Assembly (NCBI GenBank): GCA_032595685.2
Contig: CP159373.1
Span: forward strand, 2,607,501 to 2,671,500
Length of the DNA: 64,000 nt
Source of the DNA: Candidatus Electrothrix aestuarii
GTDB lineage: Bacteria > Desulfobacterota > Desulfobulbia > Desulfobulbales > Desulfobulbaceae
Direction of reading: 5' to 3'
Part shown: positions 24,739-32,454 of the stretch, piece by piece
Layout of the letters: each line of letters opens with the position of its first letter
Numbering within the stretch: the stretch's first letter is position 1
Made by a program: the position numbers and the translations under genes
Notes under the pieces: model-generated
Seen by the model: the letters and a program-made list of their open reading frames with translations, nothing else
Database searches by the model: none
Told to the model about the DNA's origin: nothing

Positions 24739-25574
24739 ATTGTTTTCTCCTGAAAAGAAATTCCGGTAATCTGCCGACGCTCACCATCGCTGTCAATCAA
24801 CCACAGGGAATTATTCCGTCCCGGTCGTAGCTGCAACATCATGCCATTGGATGTACCCCCGATACCTGCTTCAAAGTATCGCCACAGATCCACGCTGAAC
24901 TGGTCCAGGCTGTAGCCCCGGAACTTGCTCTTATCCATATTGATGAAAAATGCTTTGCTTTGCAGGGAAATCACATATTCCAGGTAAAACTGCTGAATCC
25001 CCACCGGATGCCCCGGAGCAGCATCTTCCTGTTGATTGATCTTTGTATAGGTTGCGTACAGGCTGTCCACAAAGGCTTGGGGATCAAAGGGGCTGTCATA
25101 GAGCTGCTTTTTTAAGCGCAGGGCTGCTGTGACTATGCGGCGGGGATCAATGGATTTGAGGATTTTTTTATTGATCGTGGTGCTGCGCTTGCTGAAATCA
25201 ATCTCCCCTTCAATGCCCTTGAGAACCGTGAACCGGGGAAAATCAATTTCAATGGGCAATTCAGCCTCCTCGGCCAGCCGGGAAAGGTCTTCGATAAAGG
25301 CAAAGCGATATTTTTCCACCTGTTCGCCGGTGTATTCCCGCAAGGTTTGGAAAAGCGGCCCGCACTCGCTCAGGGCTTCCTCGTCTTCCACATTCTGCGC
25401 TATCTTGGAGTTCAGCAGTTCTTCCAGTTGCAGAAAATCATCACGTCCCAGGCAACGCACACATTGTTTCAAAAAATCCGCCAGTCGCTGGCCACGGTTG
25501 AGCTCTTTTTGAAAGGGTCGGAGGATGTTGTTGAGATTTTCCTGATTTTCCTGCAAAAAATGTTCTGTATCCAT
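24735..25574 (-). CDS. Protein of unknown function, first gene of the ATPase operon
   Basis: A 279-residue soluble protein with no signal peptide or membrane segment. The first 100 residues are helical and acidic (NLNNILRPFQKELNRGQRLA). The second half contains FPRFTVLKGIEGEIDFSKRS, then RRIVTAALRLKKQLYDSPF and an aromatic-rich region ending NSLWLIDSDGERRQITGISF. The composition could fit a winged-helix or condensin-kleisin-like adaptor, but I do not recognise a family. Its stop overlaps the start of the first DUF2791-like ATPase (ATGA), so its product is probably stoichiometric with the ATPases. It is a good candidate for the target-recognition or adaptor part of this system. Confidence 0.7.
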   Translation of the reverse strand: MDTEHFLQENQENLNNILRPFQKELNRGQRLADFLKQCVRCLGRDDFLQLEELLNSKIAQNVEDEEALSECGPLFQTLREYTGEQVEKYRFAFIEDLSRLAEEAELPIEIDFPRFTVLKGIEGEIDFSKRSTTINKKILKSIDPRRIVTAALRLKKQLYDSPFDPQAFVDSLYATYTKINQQEDAAPGHPVGIQQFYLEYVISLQSKAFFINMDKSKFRGYSLDQFSVDLWRYFEAGIGGTSNGMMLQLRPGRNNSLWLIDSDGERRQITGISFQEKTI

Positions 25575-25930
25575 TGGTCTTTTAACTCATGTATTGTTGT
25601 CCCGATCCAAGGATAGGGAGATATAGTTGGAGCCCCGTTCCCAGGGAGGGGCAAGCTTGTTGTTCATCTGTAGAAAACAGAAGGTTAACGTATCAATAAA
25701 ATCTACTAGAGTCAAAAAAAGTTCACGGAGAAAAGAGGGCGCAGTACATTTTTTCGTTCACAGTTTTTCGTTGGGTCATTTCCCGTCGGGTCATATGGTA
25801 CAGGAGACGCAGATGGTATTGCTGTCTCTCTTTATTCTTCTTCTGTCAGTCTTTGCTTGGCTTTTCTTTCTGGTATTCTTGAAGAATTTATAGGTGTTTT
25901 GTTTTTTTATCCGCAAATATTTTGATCTCG
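25575..25930. other. Intergenic region between the ATPase operon and rpsU
   Basis: Divergent intergenic region. A short plus-strand frame at 25813-25893 could encode a 26-32-residue single-pass membrane peptide (VLLSLFILLLSVFAWLFFLV), with GGAG 6 nt before an internal ATG at 25831. It is too short to be sure of. Around 25629-25652 there is a GAGCCCCGTTCCCAGGGAGG stretch, vaguely like the GTAGGGGC repeats. No other gene is visible. Confidence 0.35.
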
Positions 25931-25959
25931 TTGACATTGTTTGTCTTGTTTCGTATAAT
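25931..25959 (+). promoter_or_regulatory. Consensus sigma70 promoter of rpsU
   Basis: TTGACA (25931-25936), exactly 17 nt, then TATAAT (25954-25959): both boxes are perfect. Transcription should start near 25966, giving a leader of about 64 nt that contains a GATGG…CCATC hairpin (about 25993-26008) before the ribosome-binding region AAAAAGGA. Confidence 0.85.
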
Positions 25960-26029
25960 AAAAAAATTTACCTCTTTAAGATAAATAAGCAGATGGGACA
26001 TGCCATCATCAAAAAGGATGTGATTTTTC

Positions 26030-26224
26030 ATGATTGAAGTAGAAGTCAAAGGAGACTTAGAGTACGCGATCCGCCAGCTCAAGAAGAAATTACAGATCGA
26101 CGGAGTAAAACGCGAACTGAAACGACGTGAATACTACGAGAAACCGAGCATTAAGAAACGTCGTAAGTCTGCCGAAGCACTGCGCAAACTTCGTAAGTAT
26201 AACCGAATGAAAAATCGGTATTAG
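26030..26224 (+). CDS. rpsU: 30S ribosomal protein bS21
   Basis: A 64-residue, strongly basic protein matching bS21 throughout: MIEVEVKGDLEYAIRQLKKK at the start, then LKRREYYEKPSIKKRRKSAE and a basic tail ending NRMKNRY. bS21 sits near the 3' end of 16S rRNA and helps initiation. It is preceded by a perfect sigma70 promoter and followed by a hairpin terminator, so it is a monocistronic, highly expressed unit. Confidence 0.97.
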   Translation: MIEVEVKGDLEYAIRQLKKKLQIDGVKRELKRREYYEKPSIKKRRKSAEALRKLRKYNRMKNRY

Positions 26225-26230
26225 TCTGCT

Positions 26231-26266
26231 CAGCCCTGTTACGCTCCCGCGTTTCAGGGTTTTTTA
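26231..26266 (+). terminator. Rho-independent terminator after rpsU
   Basis: GCCCTG and CAGGGT form the base of a hairpin with an inner ACGC/GCGT stem, followed by a run of T (GGGTTTTTTATT). It begins 7 nt after the rpsU stop codon. Confidence 0.8.
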
Positions 26267-26289
26267 TTGAATTTTTCCTCCAAGGTCCC

Positions 26290-27192
26290 CTGAAGAATTC
26301 GCCTCTCCTTCATCATCTTGATAGCTTTCTCCAATACCTCGTAGTTCATCGTCGACTATCCCAGAATACCGTAGATAGCTACGCCTCAGATCTCCATTTT
26401 TTTCTGAAATTTCTCCAGCAGCATGAAGTGAGTACGCCCAAGGCAGTTACTCCTGACTTAGCCCGAGCCTTCTTGATAGATTGCTACCAGAAAAATATTA
26501 ATTCACGAAGTAACGCCCGGCGCCTTTCCGCCCTGCGGGCCTTTTTTGATTATCTCGTTTTTCAACAGGTCAGACTGGATAATCCTCTTGCTGACATTGA
26601 TTCGCCCAAGATTGCCAGTTCTCTACCCGGTGTTTTAACTGTTGCTGAGGTGGAGCAGATGCTGGAACCGCCCAAAAAACGGACTCCGCTTATCCTGCGG
26701 AATTATTCTATGCTGCATCTGCTCTATGCCACAGGTATTCGGGTTTCAGAGTTGGTGACTCTGCCTTTGCGAGATTGTAATACCGGTAGTGGGCATGTGC
26801 GGGTCCTGGGAAAAGGCGATAAAGAGCGCATGGTTCCGTTTAACGGGAAAGCTGGGGAGTTGATTGAAGAGTACCTTGTAAAGGGGCGCCCGGTAATTCT
26901 GCGCAAGCGGGCTAGTCCTTATCTTTTTGTGACAGGAAGGGGCGGGCGGATGACCCGCAATCGGTTTTGGCAAATTCTTAAAGATATTGTCGCGGCCCAG
27001 GGTATAGAGAAAAACGTCAGTCCGAAGACCATGCGCCATTCCTTTGCAACCCATCTTTTGGCCGGTGGTGCTGACCTGCGCTCTGTGCAGATGATGCTTG
27101 GGCATACTGATATCGCAACGACCCAGATTTATACCCATGTTGATAAGGGGAGAGTGAAAGAGCTGCATAGGCGTTTTCATCCCCGTGGATGA
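26290..27192 (+). CDS. xerD: Tyrosine recombinase, XerD/XerC type (probable CTG start)
   Basis: A 300-residue integrase/recombinase likely to resolve chromosome dimers. No ATG, GTG or TTG occurs in frame until GTG at 26428, yet the frame upstream encodes the typical N-terminal SAM-like domain (SFLQYLVVHRRLSQNTVDSY, then ASDLHFFLKFL). Starting at CTG 26290 (MKNSPLLHHLDSFLQYL) gives 300 residues against 298 for E. coli XerD. Catalytic positions: R in ATGIRVSELV, K in VLGKGDKERM, R in MRHSFATHLLAGGADLR, H in MMLGHTDIATTQIY, and the nucleophile Y in QIYTHV. The first box II position, usually His (SPHxxRH), is Lys here (SPKTMRH). It lies 65 nt downstream of rpsU. Confidence 0.88.
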   Translation: MKNSPLLHHLDSFLQYLVVHRRLSQNTVDSYASDLHFFLKFLQQHEVSTPKAVTPDLARAFLIDCYQKNINSRSNARRLSALRAFFDYLVFQQVRLDNPLADIDSPKIASSLPGVLTVAEVEQMLEPPKKRTPLILRNYSMLHLLYATGIRVSELVTLPLRDCNTGSGHVRVLGKGDKERMVPFNGKAGELIEEYLVKGRPVILRKRASPYLFVTGRGGRMTRNRFWQILKDIVAAQGIEKNVSPKTMRHSFATHLLAGGADLRSVQMMLGHTDIATTQIYTHVDKGRVKELHRRFHPRG

Positions 27193-27229
27193 GATAAATG
27201 GTCGGTAAACGGGCGTTTATGGCAGCTCG

Positions 27230-27252
27230 AAAAGCCTGCTTGCTTTTTTTTG
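27230..27252 (+). terminator. Possible terminator after the Xer recombinase gene
   Basis: AAAAGC, a six-base loop and GCTTTTTTTT form a short A/T-rich hairpin with a T-run, 38 nt after the stop codon. A second small dyad (TAAACGGGCGTTTA) lies just before it. Confidence 0.45.
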
Positions 27253-27359
27253 TGGGCCTATGGTAGTATTATCTAAGTTGTATTTTGTAAGGAATATTGA
27301 GCTGTAATTCCTTATGATTTGTTTTTTATACTTGATCGTAGTATGTACTTCCGACATAT

Positions 27360-27484
27360 AGTGCAGATTGCAGGGTAGAGAAGAAGACCTCCGCGTTACA
27401 GGGGCTTTCGCGAGAAAGACAAGGCACGGGGTGGCGACGTGAAAAGTTCAAGGTCAACCGCTGCTGGGCCGGACTGCATTTTTT
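27360..27484 (+). ncRNA. Candidate structured RNA (unknown) upstream of the DHH gene
   Basis: The 321-nt gap between the recombinase and the phosphoesterase gene contains a 125-nt segment whose ends pair (AGTGCAG at 27360-27366 with CTGCATT at 27474-27480) and run directly into six T, as a terminator or closing stem would. Inside is a hairpin CTTTC-GCGA-GAAAG (27405-27418) with a GNRA tetraloop. I could not match it to SRP RNA, 6S RNA, RNase P or a known riboswitch. It may be a small RNA or a leader that attenuates the next gene, whose TTG start is 30 nt downstream. Confidence 0.35.
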
Positions 27485-27513
27485 AACACAGCGATTTTTT
27501 TGCAGGTGCGTAC

Positions 27514-28542
27514 TTGAAGCCAAAACGACTGGAAAAGATAGCAGAAGTTGTTACTCGCAGTGCCAGCCGCAATTCGGCGCTGAACCGTTTAAACGGTTTT
27601 TACGAGCTTTTTTCGAAAGATGATGAAGTACTTATCGTCATCACGGCAGATCCTGATTCATTGGCCAGTGCAATGGCCGTGAAGCGGCTGCTCAGTTATC
27701 GGGTGGGCAGTGTGACCATTGGATATCCCAACGAGATCCGGCGACTCAATAATATAACGATGGTTGAACGCCTGAAAATTCCTATCGAGCGTTTGCACAC
27801 CTTGCCGGTTAATGATTACTCAAAGCTGGTCATGCTGGACTCTCAGCCGACCCACCAACCCTGCTTTGAAAAACTCAAATTCGATGCTGTTATAGATCAT
27901 CATCCTGTCACCTCGGGATGGGATGCCAAATTTATTGATATTCGCCCGGAATATGGAGCCGTTGCCTCGATGATGGTTGAATATCTCCGTGCTGCCAATA
28001 TCACTCCCTCAGTTGCCCTTGCCACGGCCCTTTATTATGGGATAAAGGTTGATACACAGAATTTCGAAAAGAAAAATATGCAGTTGGCAGACGGAATTTC
28101 CTTCCGCTATGTATTTAACATTGCCAACCGTAATTTGGTCCGCAAATTCGATCTTACTGAGCTGCGGCGTTCAGAGTTGAAATATTTCAAAATTGCCCTT
28201 AATGAAGTGAAATCAAGTAAAGGGCGAGCTTACGCCCATATAGGGCGAGTGGGTACGCCGGATATTTTGGTTATTATCGCGGATTTCCTAAATCATGTTG
28301 ACAAGTTTGACTGGGTATTGGTATCAGGGATAAGCGGAGATAAACTCGTGGTCATTCTTCGCTGCGATGGATACCGGAAAAATGCTGGTATGTTTGCTCG
28401 CAAGACCTTTGCCGAATATGGTTCAGCCGGAGGGCATCGTGAGGCGGCACGAGCTGAATTGCCGATGAAGAATTTGCCTTTGCGCGAAGGACAGGAATTC
28501 ACAACCAGCACCTTGATGCGTATTGCCACCCGGCATATGTGA
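27514..28542 (+). CDS. DHH/DHHA1-family phosphoesterase
   Basis: A 342-residue protein with a TTG start. The DHH domain has ITADPDSLASAMAVKRLLSY (residues about 43-62), LVMLDSQPTHQP and AVIDHHPVTSGWDA (the DHH motif). The C-terminal DHHA1 domain ends with YGSAGGHREAARAELP. This is the NrnA-like organisation that hydrolyses short oligonucleotides, pAp or cyclic dinucleotides using Mn. The first metal ligand, usually His in HxDPD-type motifs, is Thr here (TADPD), so activity or metal use may be altered. It may be under control of the structured segment just upstream. Confidence 0.85.
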   Translation: MKPKRLEKIAEVVTRSASRNSALNRLNGFYELFSKDDEVLIVITADPDSLASAMAVKRLLSYRVGSVTIGYPNEIRRLNNITMVERLKIPIERLHTLPVNDYSKLVMLDSQPTHQPCFEKLKFDAVIDHHPVTSGWDAKFIDIRPEYGAVASMMVEYLRAANITPSVALATALYYGIKVDTQNFEKKNMQLADGISFRYVFNIANRNLVRKFDLTELRRSELKYFKIALNEVKSSKGRAYAHIGRVGTPDILVIIADFLNHVDKFDWVLVSGISGDKLVVILRCDGYRKNAGMFARKTFAEYGSAGGHREAARAELPMKNLPLREGQEFTTSTLMRIATRHM

Positions 28543-28626
28543 TGCTATAGACTAATAGACTGCTGACGACTCCCTGAGGGAGGAGGACTGGGTGTTAAAA
28601 AAAGTTGAGTGAGAACAGGAGTACCT

Positions 28627-29883
28627 ATGGTAATACCTTCTACATTGGCTATGATTCTCGCCGGTGGCCGTGTTGACGAATTGGGTGTTCTGACCCATTA
28701 CCGTCCCAAATCCGCAGTGCCTTTTGGCGGCTTTGCCCGAGTTATTGATTTTCCCCTGACCAACCTGATGCGTTCAGGTATTGAGCGAATTGCTATTCTC
28801 AGTCAGTATCGGTCTTATTCCCTGATTAATCATATAGGTACTGGAGCTGCCTGGGATATGATCGGGCGGCATCGTGGGATTTCCATTCTGCCTCCGTTTA
28901 AGGATTATGAGAACCCCCACTGGTACAGGGGGTCGGCAGACGCGGTGCATCAGAATTTGGATTTTGTCCGTTATCATAAGCCGACCGAGATCCTGATCCT
29001 TTCCGGGGATCATATTTATGAAATGGATTACCGTGATATGATCCGTTTTCATAATGAGCACGATGCTGACCTGACAGCGGCCTTTATCAAGGTGAAAAAA
29101 GAAGATGCGGCCCGGCGTTTCGGGGTGGCGGAAATCGGGGATGAGTACGCTGAGGGTGGATCACTGCTTTCCTATGAGGAAAAACCTGCAAACCCGAAAG
29201 GGGAGTGGGCCTCTCTGACTGTTCTTTGTTTCAAGCCGGAAGTTTTATACAAGGTGTTGCGGAGGAATCAGGCCGCAGAATCCTATGAATTCGGTCGGGA
29301 TATCATTCCCATGATGGTGCAGGATGGATTGAAGGTACTGGGGTATAAATTTCAGGGCTACTGGGGATATACCCGTACGGTTAAGGAGTATTGGCAGACC
29401 TCTATGGATCTCCTGGGGAACAATCCTCTGATTGACCTTGAAAAATGGGGTTTGCGAACTAATCTGGAACATCGGGATATTCGGGACTGTCAGCCCCTGA
29501 AGGTGGGGAGTCAGGGTGTCCTTGATAATTCCCTGGCCTATAACGGCTGTATTATTGATGGTACCGTGAAGAACTCTATCCTTTTTCCCGGTGTTCGGGT
29601 GGAAAAAGGAGCTGTGGTTGAAAATTCTGTCCTCTTTTTTAATACCTTGGTCAAAGAGGGAGGAACATTGCAGCAGGTGGTTTGTGATGTGAACACAACC
29701 TTTGGTCGTAATGTGCAGGTTGGTCGTCCTGCAATTGATATCAGTGATAGTGTGACTGTTATCGGCTGGAATAATAATATCCCGGATAATATGAACATCG
29801 GTTGTGGCTGCTCAGTAGCACCAGGTATTGCGGAAGAAAAATGGCCTGCAAAGGGACTGGAAGATATGGAGGAACTGCAATGA
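28627..29883 (+). CDS. Glucose-1-phosphate adenylyltransferase-family protein, VDEL variant
   Basis: 418 residues, counted from the ATG preceded by AGGAG with a 5-nt spacer; an upstream GTG at 28609 has no such site. It has a nucleotidyltransferase domain (about 1-260) and a left-handed beta-helix C-terminus. The P-loop-like motif reads LAGGRVDELGVLTHYRPKSA, whereas catalytic ADP-glucose pyrophosphorylases have GxGxRL at this point. The general base Asp region GDHIYEMDY and the sugar-phosphate Lys region (YEEKP) are kept. It overlaps the second, canonical gene by 4 nt (ATGA), which suggests a heteromeric enzyme with this chain as the regulatory or modified subunit. Confidence 0.85.
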   Translation: MVIPSTLAMILAGGRVDELGVLTHYRPKSAVPFGGFARVIDFPLTNLMRSGIERIAILSQYRSYSLINHIGTGAAWDMIGRHRGISILPPFKDYENPHWYRGSADAVHQNLDFVRYHKPTEILILSGDHIYEMDYRDMIRFHNEHDADLTAAFIKVKKEDAARRFGVAEIGDEYAEGGSLLSYEEKPANPKGEWASLTVLCFKPEVLYKVLRRNQAAESYEFGRDIIPMMVQDGLKVLGYKFQGYWGYTRTVKEYWQTSMDLLGNNPLIDLEKWGLRTNLEHRDIRDCQPLKVGSQGVLDNSLAYNGCIIDGTVKNSILFPGVRVEKGAVVENSVLFFNTLVKEGGTLQQVVCDVNTTFGRNVQVGRPAIDISDSVTVIGWNNNIPDNMNIGCGCSVAPGIAEEKWPAKGLEDMEELQ

Positions 29884-31157
29884 GAGAAGCAAAGGATGCC
29901 TTGGTGCTTTTGCTGGCAGGTGGGATCGGCAGTCGTCTCAATATCCTGGTTGGACATCGAGCCAAGCCAGCCGTACCCTTTGGCGGATTGTATCGCATTA
30001 TAGATTTTTCTTTGTCCAATGTCATGAATTCTGGCCTGACAAGGGTAGGGGTGTTGACTCAGTATAAGCCCCTCTCTCTGATGCGCCATATCCAGACCGG
30101 CGAAGCCTGGGATTTTACCGGTCGGACGCGAGGGGTCAAGATTTTGCCGCCCCGCACCGGAGAAAAGGACTCTGACTGGTATAAAGGGACTGCTGACGCG
30201 ATCCGACAAAATATCGATTTTATAAGGGATAACCATTCTGAACAGGTTGTTATTCTGTCCGGTGATCATATCTATAAGATGGATTTTGATGATATGATTG
30301 CCTATCATCGGGCAAAGAAGGCAGGGGTAACCATCGGTATGATGGTGGTACCGAAGAGTGAGATCCATCAATTCGGTGCCGGGATTGTTGATGACGAGAA
30401 TCGTATTGTCGATTGGGAGGAAAAACCCAAAGAACCGAGAACCAATCTTGCCTCTATGGGTATCTATGTCTTTGATACCGAATATCTGCTTAAGGCCCTT
30501 TCTCATGACCGGGAAGAGATAGATTTTGGTATGCATATTGTTCCTCGGGCAATTGAGGAAAAACAAGTCTACGCTTATCCCTTTTACGGCTACTGGCGGG
30601 ATGTGGGAACAATCCAGGCCTATTGGGATGCAAATATGGATATTCTCCATGCTGACTCTGGGATTTCTCCCGAGGAATGGGGAATACGTCCTAATACAGA
30701 GGCGGATGGTCGGGCTATGGACAGGGCACCGGCCCGTTTTGTCCAAGGATGTACTGTGCGGTCCTCAATGATTTCCGCAGGGAGTATCATTGAAGGGACT
30801 GTTCTCAACTCTGTTCTTTCTCCTGGGGTCATTGTCCGTAAAGGAGCAGTTGTTCGTGACTCGGTCATTCTGGAAGACTCTGTAATTGAGGCTGGTGCTG
30901 AGGTCGATTTGGCAATATGTGATAAGCGAGTGCATATTGGTGAGGGGGCCGTTATCGGACATGGGGACGACGAGGAAAAGAAGGTTTCGAACCAAGAATA
31001 TCCTACGCATTTATATAGTGGTATCAGTTTAATCGGAAAGGAAGTGCAGATACCGAAAAACATGCGCATTGGGCGGAATTGTATTATTCGCCCAGGTAAA
31101 AAAGGCCGAGACGAGAGAGTGTTTCCGGCGGAATTGCAACATGGCGGCATTTTTTGA
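29880..31157 (+). CDS. glgC: Glucose-1-phosphate adenylyltransferase (ADP-glucose pyrophosphorylase)
   Basis: A 425-residue enzyme making ADP-glucose from ATP and glucose-1-phosphate, the committed step of bacterial glycogen synthesis. Canonical motifs: LLLAGGIGSRLNILVGHRAK, PAVPFGGLYRIIDFSLSN, SGDHIYKMDF (catalytic Asp), and IVDWEEKPKEP (Lys contacting glucose-1-phosphate), followed by a C-terminal beta-helix (VRSSMISAGSIIEGTVLNSV). The start ATG overlaps the stop of the preceding paralogue and has GGAGG upstream, so translation is coupled. Together with the GH13 branching-type enzyme at 49.6-52.6 kb it indicates glycogen metabolism. Confidence 0.93.
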   Translation: MREAKDALVLLLAGGIGSRLNILVGHRAKPAVPFGGLYRIIDFSLSNVMNSGLTRVGVLTQYKPLSLMRHIQTGEAWDFTGRTRGVKILPPRTGEKDSDWYKGTADAIRQNIDFIRDNHSEQVVILSGDHIYKMDFDDMIAYHRAKKAGVTIGMMVVPKSEIHQFGAGIVDDENRIVDWEEKPKEPRTNLASMGIYVFDTEYLLKALSHDREEIDFGMHIVPRAIEEKQVYAYPFYGYWRDVGTIQAYWDANMDILHADSGISPEEWGIRPNTEADGRAMDRAPARFVQGCTVRSSMISAGSIIEGTVLNSVLSPGVIVRKGAVVRDSVILEDSVIEAGAEVDLAICDKRVHIGEGAVIGHGDDEEKKVSNQEYPTHLYSGISLIGKEVQIPKNMRIGRNCIIRPGKKGRDERVFPAELQHGGIF

Positions 31158-31232
31158 GGGGTAGCTGTAAAAATGCTTTGCGTTTAGGTTAGGTTCTGGT
31201 AAAAATAGGCACTCGATTTTTTGCACCTCTCT

Positions 31233-31309
31233 GCGCCCGTAGCTCAGTAGGATAGAGCACCAGATTCCTAATCTGGGTGTCGCAGGTTCGAATCCTGCCG
31301 GGCGCACCA
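31233..31309 (+). tRNA. tRNA-Arg (anticodon CCT)
   Basis: A 77-nt cloverleaf: 7-bp acceptor stem GCGCCCG/CGGGCGC, D-arm with AGCTCAGTAGGATAGAGC, anticodon stem CAGAT/ATCTG enclosing loop TCCTAA with CCT, T-arm GCAGGTTCGAATCCTGC, and an encoded CCA end. It reads AGG codons. Confidence 0.96.
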
Positions 31310-31477
31310 TTTTCCAAACCGAGAAGTTCAAGAGAACTGGTGAGCAAGGATATGTGTAGCTCATCAGTGATCCTTTGCCCTGCGGAGCTGATATCTGTTA
31401 CTCCCTTGGTATTCATTACATTAGCCCTCGATTTTGCCCTCCTTTAATATTTTCAAAGAAGAAGAGATAGGAGCAGT

Positions 31478-32443
31478 ATGAAAGCTGTGCAACAAAAAAA
31501 ACGGATTATTATTACCGGTGGAGCAGGATTTCTTGGCTCTCATCTTTGTGAGCGATTACTGGCAGATGGACACGAAGTTGTCTGTTTAGATAATTACTTT
31601 ACAGGAACAAAGCAGAACATTGTTCACCTGATGGCGAATCCCTATTTTGAGGTCATCCGCCATGATGTGACCTTTCCTCTGTATATAGAGGTTGATGAGA
31701 TTTACAACCTTGCCTGTCCGGCCTCTCCCATCCATTATCAGTTTGATCCTGTGCAGACGACGAAGACTTCAGTGCATGGTGCCATTAATATGCTGGGGCT
31801 TGCAAAACGAGTGAAGGCCAAGATTTTTCAGGCATCAACCTCTGAGGTCTATGGTGATCCCAAGATCCATCCGCAACCAGAGAGCTATTGGGGGCACGTG
31901 AATCCCAACGGCATCCGTTCATGTTATGATGAAGGAAAACGTTGCGCAGAAACGCTCTTCTTTGATTATCGTCGGCAGCATAACCTACGTATCAAGGTGG
32001 CCAGGATTTTTAATACTTATGGTCCCCGTATGCATCCCAATGATGGGCGGGTGGTCTCAAACTTTATTGTTCAGGCCCTCCAGGGAAAGCCGATAACAAT
32101 CTATGGTGATGGCTCACAAACCAGATCCTTTTGCTATGTTGATGATCTGATCGAAGCCTTTATCCGGCTCATGGGGACAGAAGACAGTTTTACCGGGCCA
32201 GTGAATACCGGGAATCCTGGTGAGTTTACCATTCTGCAGCTTGCAGAAAATGTCATAGAACTTACGGGATCAAAGTCAGAGATAATTTTTGAGCCTCTTC
32301 CTGAGGATGATCCGCAACAGCGCCAACCTGATATCACCTTGGCGAAGGAAAAGCTCGGCTGGGAACCCAAGGTGACGCTAAGAGAGGGACTGGTTCCGAC
32401 CATTGAGTATTTTGACAACTTTTTACGAGGGATTGAGGACTGA
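31478..32443 (+). CDS. UDP-glucuronate decarboxylase (UDP-xylose synthase)
   Basis: A 321-residue short-chain dehydrogenase-type enzyme. The Rossmann motif [20 protein letters not shown] opens the protein, followed by [27 protein letters not shown]-like [20 protein letters not shown] and [20 protein letters not shown], all characteristic of UXS. The catalytic Tyr/Lys pair is in CYDEGKR and the Ser/Thr in STSEVYG. It converts UDP-glucuronate to UDP-xylose for surface polysaccharides. The start is preceded by AGGAG. It is convergent with rnhB, only 11 nt away. Confidence 0.93.
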   Translation: MKAVQQKKRIIITGGAGFLGSHLCERLLADGHEVVCLDNYFTGTKQNIVHLMANPYFEVIRHDVTFPLYIEVDEIYNLACPASPIHYQFDPVQTTKTSVHGAINMLGLAKRVKAKIFQASTSEVYGDPKIHPQPESYWGHVNPNGIRSCYDEGKRCAETLFFDYRRQHNLRIKVARIFNTYGPRMHPNDGRVVSNFIVQALQGKPITIYGDGSQTRSFCYVDDLIEAFIRLMGTEDSFTGPVNTGNPGEFTILQLAENVIELTGSKSEIIFEPLPEDDPQQRQPDITLAKEKLGWEPKVTLREGLVPTIEYFDNFLRGIED

Positions 32444-32454
32444 TTCAGGCTGTC

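Noticed and set aside
27360-27484. SRP RNA, 6S RNA, RNase P RNA or a known riboswitch
   Set aside because: None of the conserved cores (for example the GGAAGC-type SRP loop or the GEMM and TPP cores) is present; kept only as an unknown candidate.
29802-29879. Longer N-terminus for the second glgC gene
   Set aside because: The extension overlaps the end of the first gene; the ATG at 29880 has GGAGG upstream and gives the normal protein start.
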